This document shows positions 17,558-27,544 of a stretch of DNA of 29,379 nucleotides, in pieces (position 1 is the stretch's first letter; every line of letters begins with the position of its first letter). The position numbers were made by a program, and so were the translations under genes. The notes beneath the pieces are model-generated. The model searched no databases. It worked only from the letters and a program-made list of their open reading frames with translations, and was not told where the DNA came from. The stretch spans positions 1 through 29,379 of the forward strand of contig JBFWOE010000024.1 of assembly GCA_050250695.1 (NCBI GenBank), in the 5' to 3' direction. Source of the DNA: Ga0077527 sp050250695. Its GTDB lineage: Bacteria > Pseudomonadota > Gammaproteobacteria > Burkholderiales > SG8-41.

Positions 17558-18394
17558 TTGTTTTTAAAGAATATTTTTTTTATTTTTGGCGCCATGCTGT
17601 GTGCCGTGCCGTTGCGCGCGCAGCCGATGTTCGATGTGCCGTTCGTGCCCACGCCGTACGTGGTGATCGATGAGATGCTGCGCCTGGCCAATGTCAGTGC
17701 TGAGGATTTTGTGATGGACCTCGGCTCCGGCGACGGCCGGGTGCTGATCACCGCGGCAAAAAAATTCGGCGCCCGCGGCATCGGCGTTGACCTCGACGAG
17801 CGGCTGGTCTGGCAGAGCGAAGCGGCCGCTGAAGAAGCGAAGGTGGCCGACCGCGTCAGTTTCCTGCAGCAGGACCTGTTCAAGACCGACCTGCGGCAGG
17901 CCACAGTCATCACCATGTACCTGCTGCCCGGGGTGATGAAAAAATTGCAGCCCGTGCTGCTGGGTCTGAAGCCGGGAACGCGCCTGGTGTCGCACGATTT
18001 CACGCTCGGCGACTGGAAGCCGGACGTCACCACGCAGATCCGCAAAAACACTTTCCTTTGGATCGTACCGGCAAGGCTGGCGGGCCGCTGGCAGATGACG
18101 CTGGCACTGCCAGGCGGCAAAGAGCCGGTCACGCTGGAGCTGCGGCAGAAATTCCAGGAAGTCGACGGCATTGCACGGATCGGCGAAGGGCTGCCGGCGC
18201 AGATCTGGGAACCGCGCCTGACCGGCGACCGCTTCAGTTTCGTGATCGTCGACGACCGTGACCGTGAAAACCAGACCAGCCTCTATTTCGAAGGACGGGT
18301 CACAGAGGATGTGATCGCCGGAAGCATCCGCCGCGGCGTCGGCAACACGCAGACCGTGCTGCCGTGGCGCGCGGCACGCGTGGCGGTGCGCTGA
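17558..18394 (+). CDS. exported class I methyltransferase-like protein, paralogue 4 of 6
   Basis: The protein has 278 residues and starts at TTG 17558, 4 nt after the previous stop, with GGAGGAG (17542-17548) inside the upstream gene. The first codons are unusually T/A-rich for this genome and encode a Phe-rich signal peptide (MFLKNIFFIFGAML) ending LRA (21). FVPTP is followed by DLGSGDG (54-60), GIGVDLD, FKTDLRQATVITMYLLP and GTRLVSHDFTLGDW. The C-terminal domain has FLWIVPARLAG, LRQKFQEVDG and FEGRVTEDVIAG. The stop TGA overlaps the next ATG (TGATG), indicating coupled translation. Confidence 0.87.
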   Translation: MFLKNIFFIFGAMLCAVPLRAQPMFDVPFVPTPYVVIDEMLRLANVSAEDFVMDLGSGDGRVLITAAKKFGARGIGVDLDERLVWQSEAAAEEAKVADRVSFLQQDLFKTDLRQATVITMYLLPGVMKKLQPVLLGLKPGTRLVSHDFTLGDWKPDVTTQIRKNTFLWIVPARLAGRWQMTLALPGGKEPVTLELRQKFQEVDGIARIGEGLPAQIWEPRLTGDRFSFVIVDDRDRENQTSLYFEGRVTEDVIAGSIRRGVGNTQTVLPWRAARVAVR

Positions 18395-19308
18395 TGCGCG
18401 GCCCGTTGCAGCGGATGACGACGCGCGGCCTTGCCGCCGTCGTGCTGTGCTGCGGCGTATTCGCGGCCAGCGCCTCGGATGTGCCGTACGTGCCGACGCC
18501 GATGAACGTGGTCGATGCCATGCTCGCGCTGGGCAAGGTCGGCCCCGACGATTACCTGATCGACCTCGGTTCTGGTGACGGCCGCATTTCGATCCGTGCC
18601 GCGACGCGTTACGGCACACGCGGTTTCGGCGTCGACCTGGAAGACAATCTGGTGCGCGACGCGGAGCGGGAGGCGCGCAGGCAGGGTGTCGATTCAAAAT
18701 TGAGATTCGAGGCGAGGAACATTTTCGACACCGACATCAGCCGGGCGACCGTGGTGACCGCCTACCTGCTGAGTTCAGTCAACATGCGGCTGCGCCCGGA
18801 ACTGTTTGCACAGCTCAAGCCGGGTACGCGCATCGTGACCCATGATTTCGGCTTCGGCGAATGGGCGCCCGACCAGAAACTGACCATCGACGTACCGGAC
18901 AAGGCCTATGGCCCGCCAAACAGCGACATCATGCTGTGGATCATTCCGGCCAACCTGGCGGGGGTCTGGCAGTGGTCGCTGCCCGCGGCGTCCGGCGTTG
19001 CCCGTTACGAGGCGCGCATCGAGCAGAAATTCCAGTTGCTGGTGGGCACGGCCGGCACGGATGCCGGGAATTCGCGCATCATCGAGGGACGGGTGACCGG
19101 CACCGCGGTGACATGGACCCTGGGTTCGGGTGCGCAGGCAATGCGCTACAGCGGCGTGCTCGACGGCGATACCATCAAGGGGCAGGTGAGCATCGGCGGC
19201 GGCGTTTCGCAACCCTGGCAGGCGCGACGCGTGCGCGCCGGCAGGATCAATATCAGCGGTGGTGCGGATTTCCGCGTCGCCGCAGGCGGTTTTACCAAGG
19301 AGCAATGA
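18394..19308 (+). CDS. exported class I methyltransferase-like protein, paralogue 5 of 6
   Basis: The protein has 304 residues; its ATG overlaps the previous stop by one base. The signal peptide ends ASA (27) and VPYVPTP follows at once. DLGSGDG (57-63) is intact, but the following strand reads RISIRAAT instead of RIVITAA, the acceptor motif reads YLLSSVN without the conserved Pro, and SHD is THD. The C-terminal domain retains MLWIIPANLAG, IEQKFQLLVG and YSGVLDGDTIKG. It may have shifted substrate or reduced activity (inference). Its stop TGA overlaps the ATG of paralogue 6. Confidence 0.86.
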   Translation: MRGPLQRMTTRGLAAVVLCCGVFAASASDVPYVPTPMNVVDAMLALGKVGPDDYLIDLGSGDGRISIRAATRYGTRGFGVDLEDNLVRDAEREARRQGVDSKLRFEARNIFDTDISRATVVTAYLLSSVNMRLRPELFAQLKPGTRIVTHDFGFGEWAPDQKLTIDVPDKAYGPPNSDIMLWIIPANLAGVWQWSLPAASGVARYEARIEQKFQLLVGTAGTDAGNSRIIEGRVTGTAVTWTLGSGAQAMRYSGVLDGDTIKGQVSIGGGVSQPWQARRVRAGRINISGGADFRVAAGGFTKEQ

Positions 19309-20201
19309 TGAAACTTTTCAGGATGTTTGCAATGCTGATGCTGGCGGCTGCGGCCCTGCCCGGCCATGCGCAGGAGGGCCAGGGCGACGTGGTCTACGTG
19401 CCGACGCCGCAGATCGTGGTCGACACCATGCTGTCGATGGCCAAGGTCGGTCCCGGGGACTACCTGATCGACCTCGGTTCCGGTGACGGGCGCATCGTGA
19501 TCACCGCGGCGAGCAAATTCGGCGCCAGCGGTTTCGGCGTAGACCTCGATACCTACCTGCTCAAGCTCGCCAACCAGAATGCGCGCAAGGCTGGTGTCAC
19601 CGGCAAGGTACATTTCGTCGAGGAAAACCTGTTCAGGACCGACCTGTCGAAAGCAACGGTGATCAGCACCTACCTGCTTCCGGAAATGAACCTCAAGCTG
19701 CGGCCGAAGATATTGTCGCTGAAACCGGGAACGCGCGTGGTCGCGCACGATTACCACTTCGGCGACTGGGATCCTGATGAACAGCGCGAACTGATCGTGC
19801 CCGAGAAAAAAGTCGGCGAACCCGGCATCAGCTATATTTTCTACTACGTGGTGCCGGCGCGGATACCCGGCAAATGGCAGTCGCTGGTCAATATCGGCGG
19901 ACGCGATACGCCGCTCGAGTTCAGCCTCGAGCAGGAATTCCAGGAACTCGAAGGCAGCATCGAGATCCGCGACCGCAAGGCGGAACTGCGCGGCCGCATT
20001 CTCGGCGACCGGGTCAGAATGGTTGCCGGCGGCCGCGGCGGTGTCGCCCGCCACGAATTCAGCGGGCGCATCGACGGCGGGAACATCAAGGGCACGCTGA
20101 CCATAGGCGAAGGGGCCAAGCGCCAGCAGGTGGCGTGGGCGGCAAAGCAGATCGTCAGGGGCGAACTGAAACGTGCCGAAGACGAACCGCCGCCCGAATG
20201 A
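19308..20201 (+). CDS. exported class I methyltransferase-like protein, paralogue 6 of 6
   Basis: The protein has 297 residues. ATG 19308 is preferred over the adjacent ATG 19305 because AAGGAG then sits 5 nt upstream. The signal peptide ends GHA (21). YVPTP is followed by DLGSGDG (55-61), GFGVDLD, FRTDLSKATVISTYLLP and GTRVVAHDYHFGDW. The C-terminal beta domain has IFYYVVPARIPG, LEQEFQELEG and FSGRIDGGNIKG, followed by a charged tail. It is the last gene of the run; an amino acid permease starts 34 nt later and may be co-transcribed. Confidence 0.87.
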   Translation: MKLFRMFAMLMLAAAALPGHAQEGQGDVVYVPTPQIVVDTMLSMAKVGPGDYLIDLGSGDGRIVITAASKFGASGFGVDLDTYLLKLANQNARKAGVTGKVHFVEENLFRTDLSKATVISTYLLPEMNLKLRPKILSLKPGTRVVAHDYHFGDWDPDEQRELIVPEKKVGEPGISYIFYYVVPARIPGKWQSLVNIGGRDTPLEFSLEQEFQELEGSIEIRDRKAELRGRILGDRVRMVAGGRGGVARHEFSGRIDGGNIKGTLTIGEGAKRQQVAWAAKQIVRGELKRAEDEPPPE

Positions 20202-20235
20202 CCAACATGACCGGCGGACCCGCCGGGGAGGAAAA

Positions 20236-21600
20236 ATGAGCACAGAAAACGCGGCAGCGCCGCAAAACGCGGCAGCGCCGCGCCAGACGCTGTCTGTCAC
20301 CGACGCTTGCGCAATGATCGTCGGCCTGATCGTCGGCGCCGGAATTTTCGGCACACCTTCCATCGTCGCCGGCGCGGTCGGTGGTGAGGCCACGCTCTAC
20401 GCGGTGTGGATCGCCGGCGGCATATTTTCGATCATCGGCGCGTTATGTTACGCCGAACTGGCCACTGCCTTCCCGTCAGCGGGCGGCGAGTACCATTTCA
20501 TCCAGCGCGCCTTCGGCCGCTCCCTGGCCTTTCTTTACGGCTGGGCGCGAATGACCGTGATCGTCGCCGGTTCGATCGCGGTGTTCGCATACCTGTTCGG
20601 CGATTACCTGTCGCGGGTCGTCAACCTCGGTGCGCATTCCTCGGCGATCTGGGCGGCACTGGTGGTGGTGGTGCTGACCTGGGTCAATTACCGCGGCATC
20701 CGCGAAGGCAAGGCGACGCAGAACCTGTTTACGGCGTTCGAGGTCGGCGGGCTGGTGCTGATCGTCATTGCAGGCCTGTTTCTCGCTGCGCCGCCGCAGG
20801 CGGCCGCACCTGCCGCAGCCGGGGCGGGGCAGCCCTGGTACATGGGCGCCGGCATCGGTTCGGCGATGATCTTCGTGCTTTTCACCTACGGTGGCTGGAA
20901 CGATGCGGCCTACATTTCCGCCGAGGTGCGCAACCGCGCGCGCAACATGGTGCGCGCGCTGCTGATCGCGATCAGCGTGGTCACGCTGCTCTACCTGCTG
21001 GTCAACCTGGCATACCTGAAGGGGCTGGGTTATGACGCGATGGCGCGTTCGAATGCGGTCGCGGCAGACCTGCTGAAGGCGGTATGGGGCGGCACTGGCG
21101 AAAAACTGATCGCCATCATGATCGCGATTGCCGCGCTGACCTCGGTCAACGGCTCGATGATCGTCGGTGCGCGTTCCAACTATGCGCTGGGCCGCGACTG
21201 GCCGATGCTCGGTTACCTCGGACGCTGGGACGAAGCCAGCGGTTCGCCGCGCAACGCGATGCTGGTGCAGGGGGCGATTGCGCTGGTGCTGGTCGGTTTC
21301 GGCGCGATCCAGAATTCAGGGTTCAAAGGGCTCATCGAATATTCATTGCCGGTGTTCTGGGGCTTTTTCCTGCTCACCGGCGTCGCGCTGTTCGTGTTGC
21401 GCGCGAAGGAACCGGATGCGCCGCGGCCGTTCCGCGTGCCGCTGTATCCGCTGCTGCCGGCGGTGTTCGTGCTGATGTGCGCCTACCTGCTGTATTCGAG
21501 CCTGGCCTATCACGGCACCCATGCGCTGGTCGGCCTGGGTGTGCTGGCAGTCGGTGCTGTCATCATGTTGTTTGCCAGGATAGTAAGCGTGCGTGCGTAG
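20236..21600 (+). CDS. APC-superfamily amino acid/amine permease
   Basis: The 454-residue protein has about 12 membrane helices. The first carries GLIVGAGIFGTPS, the unwound TM1 substrate-site motif of APC/LAT-type transporters. CYAELATAFPSAGGEYHFIQRAFG is the classic family stretch after TM2. The substrate is an amino acid or related amine; which one is not readable from sequence. A GGGGAGGAAAA Shine-Dalgarno fixes ATG 20236. The first ~17 residues include a duplicated NAAAPQ/NAAAPR from an 18-bp tandem repeat. Placement just after six methyltransferase-like genes suggests a linked role (inference). Confidence 0.9.
   Translation: MSTENAAAPQNAAAPRQTLSVTDACAMIVGLIVGAGIFGTPSIVAGAVGGEATLYAVWIAGGIFSIIGALCYAELATAFPSAGGEYHFIQRAFGRSLAFLYGWARMTVIVAGSIAVFAYLFGDYLSRVVNLGAHSSAIWAALVVVVLTWVNYRGIREGKATQNLFTAFEVGGLVLIVIAGLFLAAPPQAAAPAAAGAGQPWYMGAGIGSAMIFVLFTYGGWNDAAYISAEVRNRARNMVRALLIAISVVTLLYLLVNLAYLKGLGYDAMARSNAVAADLLKAVWGGTGEKLIAIMIAIAALTSVNGSMIVGARSNYALGRDWPMLGYLGRWDEASGSPRNAMLVQGAIALVLVGFGAIQNSGFKGLIEYSLPVFWGFFLLTGVALFVLRAKEPDAPRPFRVPLYPLLPAVFVLMCAYLLYSSLAYHGTHALVGLGVLAVGAVIMLFARIVSVRA
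20246..20281 (+). repeat. perfect 18-bp tandem duplication in the permease N-terminus
   Basis: AAAACGCGGCAGCGCCGC occurs twice in tandem (20246-20263 and 20264-20281). It adds six residues in frame to a disordered, non-conserved cytoplasmic N-terminus. It is probably a recent slippage event. Confidence 0.9.
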
Positions 21601-21680
21601 ATTGGCGCCATGAAAATCGCGGTGCTGCGCGCGTATCCAATCAGGCGCTGGCATTGCTCAAGCGGCTTTGAGGCTATGTA
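21601..21680. other. short junction with gene-fragment-like sequence
   Basis: On the plus strand, ATG 21610 opens a 24-codon frame beginning MKIAVLRAY that looks like the start of a longer gene. About 20 nt later another frame reads SNQALALLKRL then stop, which looks like a gene's C-terminus. Neither makes a complete gene. Sequence composition changes across this point. I interpret it as a deletion, insertion or assembly joint. Confidence 0.35.
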
Positions 21681-24449
<2,769 letters not shown>

Positions 24450-24504
24450 CGAGGAAGGTGCGAAATGAAGGCGAGTTTGAGCAATCGTGCCAGCACGATC
24501 ATGG

Positions 24505-25593
24505 CTAGCACGTTATGAATCGCATTTCGGTGGGTTGTATCCCGATGTTGACGGCGCTACTCGGCATAAAAGGCGTATTGCCGGCGTGATGCGGCTGGTC
24601 GGCAATGATGTCGGTGTCGCCGACGTGTATGCGATAGCGCACGAATTCGCCTAGGAATTCGTAACCCGACACTGTACCCTGCAGCCAGACATGTTCATGG
24701 TCGCGTGCTGAATCGGCGACGCACAGCGTCACCGCGTGCGGCCGGAAACCGATTTCGACGTCTCCCGCCTTGGGCACATGTGGCACCCTGGGCAGCTTGA
24801 TGTCGCCCAGGGTGGGGGAGATCAGGCTCACCATCTCGCGCGAGATCTCGCGGATGGAACCCGGCAACAGGTTGATGGTACCGACGAAGTTGGCGACGAA
24901 ACGGTTTACGGGATTGTCGAACAGTCCCATGGGTGTGCCGATCTGCTGGATTACGCCCTGGTCCATGATCGCGATGCGGTCGGCGGCGGTCATCGCTTCT
25001 TCCTGGTCGTGCGTGACGAAAATGGTGGTGATGCCCAGCTTGCGCTGCAGCGTGCGCAGTTCCTCGCGCATGAGCACGCGCAGTTTGGGGTCGAGGTTGG
25101 ACAGCGGCTCATCCAGCAGCAGAACTTTGGGTTCGATTGCGATGGTGCGGGCTAGTGCGACGCGCTGCTGCTGACCTCCCGATAACTGATTGGGACGGCG
25201 TTTTGCATATTCGTCGAGATTGACCAGCGATAGCGCAGCCGCGACTTTCTGCGCAATGACCGCCTTGGGCAGGCGGCGTTCCTCCAGTCCGAACGCCACG
25301 TTCTCCCATACCGTCATGTGCGGCCACAATGCGTAATTCTGGAATACCATGCCGACGTTGCGATGCCAGGGAGGTACCTGTGAAACGTCTTCACCGCCGA
25401 TCAGCAATTGTCCAGACTGCGCCTGATTAAAACCTGCGATCAGCCGCAACAGCGTCGACTTTCCGGAACCCGAAGGACCAAGTAGCGCGAAAAATTCACC
25501 AGGTTCGATGAGCAGGTTGATGTCGCGTAACACCTGCGTCTTTCCGTAACTCATGGCTATGTTCCGCACCTCGACCGCTATCTTGTTTTGCAT
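24505..25593 (-). CDS. ABC transporter ATP-binding protein, FbpC/PotA type (copy 1)
   Basis: The 362-residue ATPase has Walker A GPSGSGKST (39-47), Q-loop VFQNYALWPH, signature LSGGQQQR (from 137), Walker B VLLLDEP (157-163) and switch His in VTHDQEEAM. A C-terminal TOBE-type domain (about 245-360) follows, as in ferric iron, polyamine, phosphonate and sugar importers. The substrate is not readable. The ATG lies inside the 3' end of the truncated binding-protein frame, with AGAGGGA as Shine-Dalgarno. No permease gene is next to it; the only permease in the window belongs beside the second ATPase. Confidence 0.92.
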   Translation of the reverse strand: MQNKIAVEVRNIAMSYGKTQVLRDINLLIEPGEFFALLGPSGSGKSTLLRLIAGFNQAQSGQLLIGGEDVSQVPPWHRNVGMVFQNYALWPHMTVWENVAFGLEERRLPKAVIAQKVAAALSLVNLDEYAKRRPNQLSGGQQQRVALARTIAIEPKVLLLDEPLSNLDPKLRVLMREELRTLQRKLGITTIFVTHDQEEAMTAADRIAIMDQGVIQQIGTPMGLFDNPVNRFVANFVGTINLLPGSIREISREMVSLISPTLGDIKLPRVPHVPKAGDVEIGFRPHAVTLCVADSARDHEHVWLQGTVSGYEFLGEFVRYRIHVGDTDIIADQPHHAGNTPFMPSSAVNIGIQPTEMRFITC

Positions 25594-26426
25594 ATGGTTC
25601 CCTCTGGAGGTGCGTTGGCGACAAGGCCGATGTTGGCGGGAACGATGGCGGTTATCGAGGGATAGACAAATTCCAAGGGAAATCCTGATGCCTTAGCGGA
25701 CAGGCCGAAGAAATCAATGACTAGGCCAAGTCCGAACTGCCCGTTGTTGACTCCATCCGGCACGCCAAAACTGCGTTCGGTGATGGCAGCGCAGTTGCCG
25801 CCGATCTGGAGCATCTGGCGCCAACCTTCCGTCCAGCCTTCGCCCTGCAGGATGATTTCCACTGTCAGGGGTGTTGTTCCTGAGCGCGAGTGCGAAGAGA
25901 TCGACACGTGATTGAAGTACACCGGCTTGGTCAGGTCAGCCCACTCTTTCGGCTCGGGCAGTTTGTTGGCTTTCATGTAGCGAGTATTCCACATGATGCC
26001 ATAGCCAGCCAGTGCCTGACCGTAGTAGCAACCCTCCGGATCGTTTACCAGATATTCGCCGATCTTGGTCGGGATCTGTTTGTTGGCACCATCGAACTTC
26101 TGCAGCAGATTTTTCGAGGCCAAGACTTCGAACGCATCCGGCGCGGAAGCCCAGAAAATATCTGGTTTGCTGTTGGCCGAGGCCTCGCGTACATAGGCCA
26201 CGCCAGCGGAAGTGCCTTTATTAAGGATTTCGACGGTAACACCTGGATTTTTCGCTTCAAAAGCCTTTTTGTAGATTGCTGTCAGATCCTTGGGAAAGGA
26301 TGTAACCACAGAAAGGGTTTCCTGCGCCTGTGCTGACATGGCGACGCACGGCGCCAGTATCAAAGTCAAAGCGCATGCTGATGCGTACAGTGACCGCCGA
26401 GGTGCGCCGCAGCGATTGGCTGCCAT
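25578..26426 (-). CDS. ABC transporter substrate-binding protein, C-terminally truncated
   Basis: From ATG 26426 (GGAGG upstream) the protein has 282 residues. The signal peptide ends SAQA (34), giving a mature N-terminus QETLSVVTSFP. The chain follows the ferric/AfuA-like extracellular binding-protein pattern through PSITAIVPANIGLVANAP, a segment that in relatives lies well before the end and is followed by another helical portion. Here it ends after about nine unrelated residues (PEGTICKTR) that read into the ribosome binding site and start of the ATPase gene. This looks like a deletion that removed the binding-protein C-terminus, and perhaps permease genes. A functional fold is doubtful. 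Confidence 0.8.
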   Translation of the reverse strand: MAANRCGAPRRSLYASACALTLILAPCVAMSAQAQETLSVVTSFPKDLTAIYKKAFEAKNPGVTVEILNKGTSAGVAYVREASANSKPDIFWASAPDAFEVLASKNLLQKFDGANKQIPTKIGEYLVNDPEGCYYGQALAGYGIMWNTRYMKANKLPEPKEWADLTKPVYFNHVSISSHSRSGTTPLTVEIILQGEGWTEGWRQMLQIGGNCAAITERSFGVPDGVNNGQFGLGLVIDFFGLSAKASGFPLEFVYPSITAIVPANIGLVANAPPEGTICKTR

Positions 26427-26509
26427 ATTGTGCCTCCATTGGTTGTTAGGGCCTGCACACATTTAATGTGGCTTGGTACATTCTAGTTTTTTGACGAAAG
26501 CCAGAGGCG

Positions 26510-27345
26510 ATGCCAAGGAAATTACTGCGAGACGACCAATGGGTGCGGATCAAAGATCTACTGCCGGGCAAAGCCAGCGACCGTGGCGTCACCGCCAAGA
26601 ACAATCGGCTGTTCGTCGAAGCGGTGCTGTGGGTTGCCTGCACCGGCTCGCCTTGGCGCGACCTGGACCCGGCGTTGGGCAACTGGCATGCGACATACAC
26701 GCGCTTCTCGCGCTGGAGCAAAAAGGGCGTGTGGGCGCGTGTGATCGAGGCGGTCAGTGATGACGCGGACTTGGAAGTATTGTTCATAGACAGCACCGCA
26801 GTACGGGCCCACCAGCACGCGGCCGGCGCCCAAAAAAAGAAGGCAGCCAAGCGCTCGGGCGCTCGCGGGGCGGGCTGAGCACCAAGATTCATGCTGTGGT
26901 GGATGCACTGGGCAATCCGCTGCGCTGGATACAGACCGGTGGCCAAACAGCTGACATCACGCAAGCCCCCGCGCTGATAGCAGGGTGGCGTATGCAGACG
27001 GTTGTGGGCGACAAGGGCTACGACGCCGACGCGTTGGTCGCGCAGATCAACGCTGCCGGTGCAAAAGCCGTCATCCCGCCGCGCAGCAATCGCCGTGAAC
27101 CCAGAGCCTATGATCGACACGTGTATAAAGACCGTAATCTGGTGGAACGATTCTTCGCGCTGATCACCGACAAGGCGATCCGCCGCGGATCGTTTCGCTC
27201 TGTCACACAGCTCATCACCAAAATCGATCATTTCGTCTCCCGTCACAACCAGAACTGCAAGCCTTTCGTGTGGACCGCCACCGCAGACTCGATCCTCGCG
27301 AAGCTGCAAAGAATTTGTCAACGAATCAGTGGGGCACGGCACTAG
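26510..27345 (+). CDS. IS5-family transposase made by -1 frameshift (orfA + orfB)
   Basis: orfA (26510-26878) encodes the N-terminal domain LLRDDQWVRIKDLLPG and the first catalytic Asp in LFIDSTAVRAHQH. orfB, one frame back, encodes GDKGYDAD (second Asp) and YKDRNLVERFF (Glu), completing the DDE triad. At 26833-26839 A AAA AAG is a canonical -1 slippery heptamer in the orfA frame. After the shift the frame reads on without a stop through GRSRGGLSTKIHAVVDALGN, the expected family sequence. The gene therefore looks intact rather than broken: the short orfA product ends at 26878, and the fusion is the active transposase (about 278 residues). Confidence 0.9.
26833..26839 (+). promoter_or_regulatory. 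-1 ribosomal frameshift site in the transposase
   Basis: The heptamer A AAA AAG lies in the orfA frame, within CCCAAAAAAAGAAGG. Frames before and after it match the two transposase halves exactly as a -1 shift requires. Confidence 0.85.
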
Positions 27346-27544
27346 CAGTTTGTTGAAATTTTCGGTTTTGATGCTTTTCGCTGATACACAAGATTTTTAG
27401 ACGCGGCGCGCTCATTAAATCAAGGACTTATACGCGTGCGCGCCTGATCGTTTCACTCCCGACGCGCTCGCGCAGCACTTTTCCAACAGACCGTTGGAGC
27501 GCCAAACAGAATGAAACCGGGAACTGGTCATTGCAAAGAAGCAC
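27346..27544. other. non-coding stretch between transposase and ATPase copy 2
   Basis: No gene, tRNA or clear terminator is visible. It includes a short palindrome CCAAC/GTTGG at 27483-27497 and an uneven mix of T-rich and GCGC-rich sequence. Part of it is probably the right end of the insertion sequence. Confidence 0.5.

Larger units (their letters stand above)
26463..27492 (+). mobile_element. IS5-family (IS427-group-like) insertion sequence, ends approximate
   Basis: The element is defined by its transposase. It lies between two ABC transporter pieces and reads against them. I could not pair convincing terminal inverted repeats or a target duplication. The left boundary should lie shortly after 26427 and before 26510. 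On the right, CCAACAGACC near 27483-27492 resembles the end of some IS5 members but has no clear left partner. Confidence 0.5.

Noticed and set aside
16645..18171. 508-codon open frame antisense to methyltransferase paralogues 3 and 4
   Set aside because: It spans two real genes and their gap on the other strand and has no recognisable domain. It is a by-product of codon bias.
18861..19304. Long plus-strand frame that would extend paralogue 6 upstream into paralogue 5
   Set aside because: The extension is out of frame with paralogue 5 and nonsense-like. The signal peptide and ribosome binding site place the start at 19308.
20205..20230. GC-rich inverted repeat CCGGCGG/CCGCCGG before the permease as a terminator
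   Set aside because: The centre is too short, there is no T-run, and it overlaps the permease ribosome binding region. It does not support a transcript end there.
26440..27500. Terminal inverted repeats for the insertion sequence
   Set aside because: I compared the left flank (26440-26509) with the complement of the right flank (27346-27500) and found only weak matches, so exact ends are not claimed.
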